Both the position numbers and the translations under genes were made by a program. From Aldehydirespirator sp965205155 (GTDB lineage Bacteria; Actinomycetota; Acidimicrobiia; Acidimicrobiales; Aldehydirespiratoraceae), in NCBI GenBank assembly GCA_965205155.1, contig OZ242033.1:3596001-3660000 (forward strand): a stretch of DNA of 64,000 nt. Reading direction: 5' to 3'. Under the pieces are notes generated by a model, which saw nothing but the letters and a program-made list of their open reading frames with translations, was not told the origin of the DNA and made no database searches. Positions 60,548-64,000 of the stretch are shown piece after piece (the stretch's first letter is position 1; the number at the start of each line of letters is the position of its first letter).

Positions 60548-62266
60548 ATGGGACGATTTCGGGCGGCGCTGGCCGTGCTTGCATTGCTCGCTCTCGTCGC
60601 TGCGGGTTGCGGGGATGACGATGCCGACGATGCGGTTGAGGCTCCGGCCGTTGAGCCCGCCGCGGAGGAGACCCCGGAGGTCGAGGCCCCGAGTGCCGAG
60701 ACTCCGGCCGAGGAGATGCCTGAAGAGCCCGAGGAACAAGCGGAGGAGCCGGCTCCAGAGCCGGACCCGGAGCCGGCCGTAGGCGGTGATCTCGTCGCCG
60801 CGATGACGTCGACGGACTTGCCCGGTATCGACACCGTCTGGGCCTTCACCCAGGGTGGAGAGGGTCTGCGCTGGGTAGGCCTGCAGCTCTATGACGGGCT
60901 GACGCGGTTCGACCTCTCGCAGGAGGCCGCGCCGGCAGGACTGGTCGGGGGTCTCGCCGAGTCGTGGAGCACGGACGACGCAGTGAACTGGACGTTCAAC
61001 CTGCGAGAGGGCGTCACGTTCCATGACGGCACACCCTGGAACGCGGATGCGGCCGTCTTCAATCTCGACAGGTTCACGAACCCCGAGAGCGAGTTCTTCA
61101 CACCTGATCTGGCTGGCCTCGCGGGGCTGTTCACCCAATCGATCGCGTCCTACGAGGCAGCAGATGAGTTTGTGCTGAACATCACCACCAACCGGCCCTG
61201 GTCTCATCTGCTCGAGGACCTGGCCCTACTGCCCATGGCCAGCCCGTCGGCAGTGAGGGACCTCGGCAACGATGGCTTCGCGGCTGCTCCCGTCGGTTCG
61301 GGTCCGTTCATGTTCGAGTCCCTCGAGCCGGGAGAGCGGCTTGTGATGGCGGCCAACCCCAACTACTGGGGAGGGGCGCCGCAGGTTGCCCGGCTCATTG
61401 TGAGGCCGATCCCCGATGCGACCGCCCGCGTGGCTGCTCTTCGCGCCGGCGAGGTCAACTGGATCGAGTACGCGTCGCCTGACGATGTACCCGGCCTGCG
61501 CGATGACGGGTTCCAGATAATCGCCAACACCTACTCGCAGGTGTGGCGAGGGGTGTTCGACACTACCAAGGCGCCGTGGGACGATCCCCGGGTCCGCGAG
61601 GCGGCCAATCTCGCCATCGACCGGCCCGCCATCGCAGAGTTCCTTCTGAGCGGCACGGCGGAGCCGGCCTTCCAGATGGCGCCCCGCTCGGATCCCGGAT
61701 ACGACCCGGGCTTCTCGGGCTACCAGCAAGATCTCGACCGGGCCCGAGAGCTTCTCGCCGAAGCTGGACATCCCGACGGTTTCTCGACGTCAGCGTCCGT
61801 GCCCACCGCGGGCTCAGGGAACATGCTGCCGGTGCCGATCGCCGAGCGGGTGAAGGCCGACCTAGCCCAGATCGGCATCGACCTCGAGGTCGTGACCGGC
61901 GAGTGGGGAGCCATATTCGGCCAGTACAACAGCGGTCAGATGCCGCTGGACGCCGACATGACCATGTGGGCTTCGACCTTCGTGCTGCCCGGTCTCTGGG
62001 CGGCATGGTTCCACAGCCAGTCACCGGCGAACGTCGGCCGCTACGCCGACCCGGCCCTCGACGACCTACTCGGACAGTTGGACGCGGCAACCGATCCCGC
62101 GCAGCGCGTCGACTTGTTCATGCAGGTCAACCGTCAGACATCCGAGAGCCACCCGTGGCTGCTGGTAGTCAACGACCTCCACCCGAGGGCGCTGGCCAGC
62201 AATGTCCAGGGCTTCATCAACCCGCAGTCTTGGTTCATCGACCTCACGACGGTCACCGTGTCCTGA
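60548..62266 (+). CDS. ABC transporter substrate-binding lipoprotein (family 5)
   Basis: A 572-aa periplasmic-type binding protein anchored by lipid. Signal peptide with lipobox LVAAGC, then a 60-residue acidic Pro/Glu/Ala linker (PAEEMPEEPEEQAEEP) that spaces the protein from the membrane. The SBP_bac_5 fold follows: LAESWSTDDAVNWTFNLREG, TFHDGTPWNADAAVFNLDRF, VGSGPFMFE, ANPNYWGG. An excellent ribosome binding site AAGGGGG (60534-60540) sits 7 nt before the ATG, consistent with high expression of the receptor. It completes the importer begun at 56725. Confidence 0.93.
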   Translation: MGRFRAALAVLALLALVAAGCGDDDADDAVEAPAVEPAAEETPEVEAPSAETPAEEMPEEPEEQAEEPAPEPDPEPAVGGDLVAAMTSTDLPGIDTVWAFTQGGEGLRWVGLQLYDGLTRFDLSQEAAPAGLVGGLAESWSTDDAVNWTFNLREGVTFHDGTPWNADAAVFNLDRFTNPESEFFTPDLAGLAGLFTQSIASYEAADEFVLNITTNRPWSHLLEDLALLPMASPSAVRDLGNDGFAAAPVGSGPFMFESLEPGERLVMAANPNYWGGAPQVARLIVRPIPDATARVAALRAGEVNWIEYASPDDVPGLRDDGFQIIANTYSQVWRGVFDTTKAPWDDPRVREAANLAIDRPAIAEFLLSGTAEPAFQMAPRSDPGYDPGFSGYQQDLDRARELLAEAGHPDGFSTSASVPTAGSGNMLPVPIAERVKADLAQIGIDLEVVTGEWGAIFGQYNSGQMPLDADMTMWASTFVLPGLWAAWFHSQSPANVGRYADPALDDLLGQLDAATDPAQRVDLFMQVNRQTSESHPWLLVVNDLHPRALASNVQGFINPQSWFIDLTTVTVS

Positions 62267-62284
62267 CCGCGAGCCGGCCAGCGG

Positions 62285-63238
62285 TCAGGCTTCGTCGACC
62301 AGGGGGACCACCGACTCCGCGAAGGCGTCGAACTGCTCCAGGTACTCGTCGAGGGTGCGGGCCCGGAACTTGAGATGGAAGGTGTTGGCCCCCGCGGCCC
62401 GTCCAGCACGGATGCTGGCGGCCAACCGCTCGACGCCGCACGACATCACCGGGGGGAGGCCCTCGGGTGCGGTGTCGGCCAGCAGGTAGCACCACGGCGG
62501 CATGAAGCCCACGTCGAAACGGGCGCCGTCCCGGCCGGCCGCGGCCGCGGCGGTGTTCATGGTGTCGATGATCTCGCCGTACTGGGAGACCGGGTTGCCC
62601 ATCGGCACGTAGCCGTCGCCCAGACGGCCGGCGCGCCGCCACGCGGCCCGTCCGCTGCCCCCCACCCAGATGGGCAGCTCCCGCGCCGGCGCGGGTCCGA
62701 CTCCCATGTCGGAGTAGCTGAAGGCCTCGCCCGAGTGGCTCACGTAGGTGCCGGCGAAGGCTCCCCGCACCGCCTCCAGGATCTCGTCGAGCAGCCGGCC
62801 CCTGGCCTCGAAGTCCACGCCCAGAGCCTCGAACTCGGCCTCCACGTGGCCGGCCCCGACGCCGAGGATGGCCCGGCCGCCCGACAGGTGATCGAGCGTG
62901 GCGAAGGACTTGGCCGTCTGCAGGGGGTGGCGGTAGGCGGCGATCCACACCACCGAGGCCAGGTTGACCGTCTCCGTGCAGGCAGCCAGGTACGACAGCG
63001 TGGCCACCGTGTCGTACCAAGTGGTGCTCATGTGGGCCGCGTAGTCGTTGTCGGGGATGGCGACGTGGTCGGTCACGCCCACGAACTGGTGGCCGGTGCC
63101 CTCGGCCTTGCGGGCGACGCGCACCAGGTCGTCGACGGTGGCGGAGTGCTCCCAGGGGTCGGCCAGGGTGGCGGTGAGCGTGTGGACCGGCAGCGCGACG
63201 CCGTAGGTCCAGCCGCCCGGCGGTGTGATCGAGGCCAT
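62285..63238 (-). CDS. LLM-class flavin-dependent oxidoreductase (probably F420-type)
   Basis: A 317-aa TIM-barrel oxidoreductase of the bacterial luciferase/F420-dependent superfamily. Family motifs are ARKAEGTGHQFVGVTDH, the strand ETVNLASVVWIAAYRHP, then KSFATLDHLSGGRAILGVGAGHVEAEFEALG cut here only in description (positions about 115-145), and PIWVGGSGRAAWRRAGRLGDG. The AELG-like VGAGH and the PIWVGG loop bind the deazaflavin or FMN. Substrate is unknown. It is convergent with the binding protein gene (18 bp between stops). Confidence 0.87.
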   Translation of the reverse strand: MASITPPGGWTYGVALPVHTLTATLADPWEHSATVDDLVRVARKAEGTGHQFVGVTDHVAIPDNDYAAHMSTTWYDTVATLSYLAACTETVNLASVVWIAAYRHPLQTAKSFATLDHLSGGRAILGVGAGHVEAEFEALGVDFEARGRLLDEILEAVRGAFAGTYVSHSGEAFSYSDMGVGPAPARELPIWVGGSGRAAWRRAGRLGDGYVPMGNPVSQYGEIIDTMNTAAAAAGRDGARFDVGFMPPWCYLLADTAPEGLPPVMSCGVERLAASIRAGRAAGANTFHLKFRARTLDEYLEQFDAFAESVVPLVDEA

Positions 63239-63293
63239 CGCGGCCCGATGCTACGGCGCGCCGGCCCACCATGGACAGCAGTCGGACCGGCAG

Positions 63294-63662
63294 CTAGCTG
63301 CGGCAGCCGCTGAAGCCCGGGTCCGGGCCCGGACGCCTCGGCGGGGCGAAGAAGTCGTTCTCGTGGTCGGCGAGCTGCTTCCGCTTGCGCATGATGGCCC
63401 GGCGCTCGGCCTCCAGGTACAGGTACCGCTGCACATCGCTGGGCGTGTCGTCGCTCATGAACATGTCGACGGCGACCGGATCACGGCACAGCTCCTCGCG
63501 GATGTCGTCCTTGGTAATAGTCCTGCCATCGCCGCGGCCGGCGCGCTCGCGCTGCATCCGCCAGCGGTACCACCGGTTCCTCGCGAAGGGGACGATCAGC
63601 CCCAGGTTGAACATCGCCAATCCGAAGAACGCGTACTCCGCGACCGTCAAGAACGGCGCCAT
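63294..63662 (-). CDS. Small membrane-anchored hypothetical protein
   Basis: A 122-aa protein. The N-terminal helix AEYAFFGLAMFNLGLIVPF is followed by a basic patch (RNRWYRWRMQRERAG) and a cytoplasmic domain with DIREELCRDPVAVDMFM and VQRYLYLEAERRAIMRKRKQ. GGAGGAG about 5 nt upstream supports the ATG at 63662 over the one at 63689. No family recognised. Its stop lies 55 bp beyond the start of the LLM gene, so they may share a transcript. Confidence 0.6.
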   Translation of the reverse strand: MAPFLTVAEYAFFGLAMFNLGLIVPFARNRWYRWRMQRERAGRGDGRTITKDDIREELCRDPVAVDMFMSDDTPSDVQRYLYLEAERRAIMRKRKQLADHENDFFAPPRRPGPDPGFSGCRS

Positions 63663-63721
63663 GGTTGCTCCTCCTGCGTGAGCAGACATCTGGCGCCCGG
63701 ACGACTGGGTCGCGATACTGG

Positions 63722-63741
63722 TCTGATTTCAATATATCAGA
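63722..63741. repeat. Short inverted repeat in AT-rich intergenic DNA
   Basis: TCTGAT (63722-63727) and ATCAGA (63736-63741) surround an 8-nt AT-rich loop between two divergent genes. It may be an operator for either. No factor can be named. Confidence 0.35.
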
Positions 63742-63824
63742 TGTGTTCTTGGAACCCCACAGCGCAGGCGGGAACTAGGCCGGCGATTCGGTCCCGCTGC
63801 GCCGGTCGTTAGCATCGACGAGTC

Positions 63825-64000
63825 ATGAGTTCTGAACACGTCCTTCTGGCCGAGGCTCTCGCCGAATACGTGGAGAACTACTCCGATGGCCCCGACGATG
63901 TCCAGCGGGATCTGATAGCAGCCACGGCCGAACTCGGCGACGCCAGCGTCATGCAGATCAGCCCGGCCCAGGGCACCCTGATGACGATTCTCACCGGCCT
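63825..64000 (+). CDS. O-methyltransferase (CCoAMT-like), 3' end outside window
   Basis: The frame from ATG 63825 runs off the right edge. The visible 58 residues contain LAEALAEYVENYSDG, LIAATAELGDASVMQISPAQ and GTLMTIL. This is the start of class I O-methyltransferases of the caffeoyl-CoA/catechol type (pattern alpha helix, then MQISPEQG, then a VGTFTGYS motif that is not yet reached). The family call is by resemblance of the N-terminal region only. Confidence 0.6.
   Translation, partial: MSSEHVLLAEALAEYVENYSDGPDDVQRDLIAATAELGDASVMQISPAQGTLMTILTG

Noticed and set aside
1..64000. tRNA or rRNA genes
   Set aside because: No acceptor-stem/anticodon pattern or conserved rRNA block was recognised in the intergenic gaps inspected; a tRNAscan run would settle it.

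Overview
The window is 64 kb of a high-GC actinobacterial chromosome, most probably from an Acidimicrobiia-like lineage. This is inferred from gene content, not from a marker gene: a HelD-type RNA polymerase ATPase, an F420-type LLM oxidoreductase, many FadD/Rieske/SDR catabolic genes, 4-bp GTGA/ATGA overlaps and promoters that look leaderless. No rRNA or tRNA gene was seen. A hand count of 18001-18060 gives 47/60 G+C, whereas 32401-32460 gives 25/60, so the middle of the window is compositionally foreign.

Layout. 1-2.2 kb: the end of an amidohydrolase and a Rieske oxygenase. 2.2-4.1 kb: an Ig-like surface protein with a doubtful start and a DUF5615/RHH toxin-antitoxin pair. 4.1-9.1 kb: an orphan ABC ATPase, HelD and a patatin. 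9.1-17.4 kb: heme genes hemE and hemG, a class III cyclase, an Lnt-like acyltransferase with Ser at the Cys position, and a GT4/methyltransferase/alpha-toroid trio. 17.4-23.9 kb: aldehyde dehydrogenase, a large DUF2339 membrane protein, SDR, retropepsin-like and VOC proteins.

24.0-34.2 kb is a defence-type island. A two-gene unit (GHKL/MORC-like ATPase plus GIY-YIG nuclease) sits between two IS256-family right-end remnants. It is followed on the other strand by a compact six-gene run: a ScoMcrA-N-like domain protein, a DUF262-HNH protein, a PAPS-reductase/DndC-like PP-loop protein, a second GHKL ATPase and two uncharacterised proteins. The parts recall phosphorothioate (Dnd/Ssp/ScoMcrA) biology, but no dndB/D/E or sspB-like gene is present. 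I consider this the best candidate for an undescribed system. 33.9-42 kb is a decayed accessory zone: an SDR fragment, RelBE-like and GNAT remnants, a Fic protein, VapBC, a third IS256 end and small membrane or hypothetical genes.

42-64 kb returns to GC-rich metabolism: serine hydrolase, cytosine-deaminase-like enzyme, VWA lipoprotein, glycolate oxidase glcDEF, P450 plus acyl-CoA ligase, another acyl-CoA ligase, and a seven-gene run in which a ring-hydroxylating dioxygenase (alpha and beta) precedes a complete Dpp/Opp-type ABC importer. An LLM oxidoreductase, a small membrane protein and the start of an O-methyltransferase finish the window.

Several recurring peculiarities were read directly from the sequence: short tandem duplications at or near gene starts (hemG, GT4, VWA lipoprotein), -10-like TAnnnT boxes 6-7 nt before start codons, and substitutions of catalytic residues (Lnt Cys to Ser, cyclase Arg to Lys, P450 Thr to Ile). 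Family names come from remembered motifs; no database search was possible.
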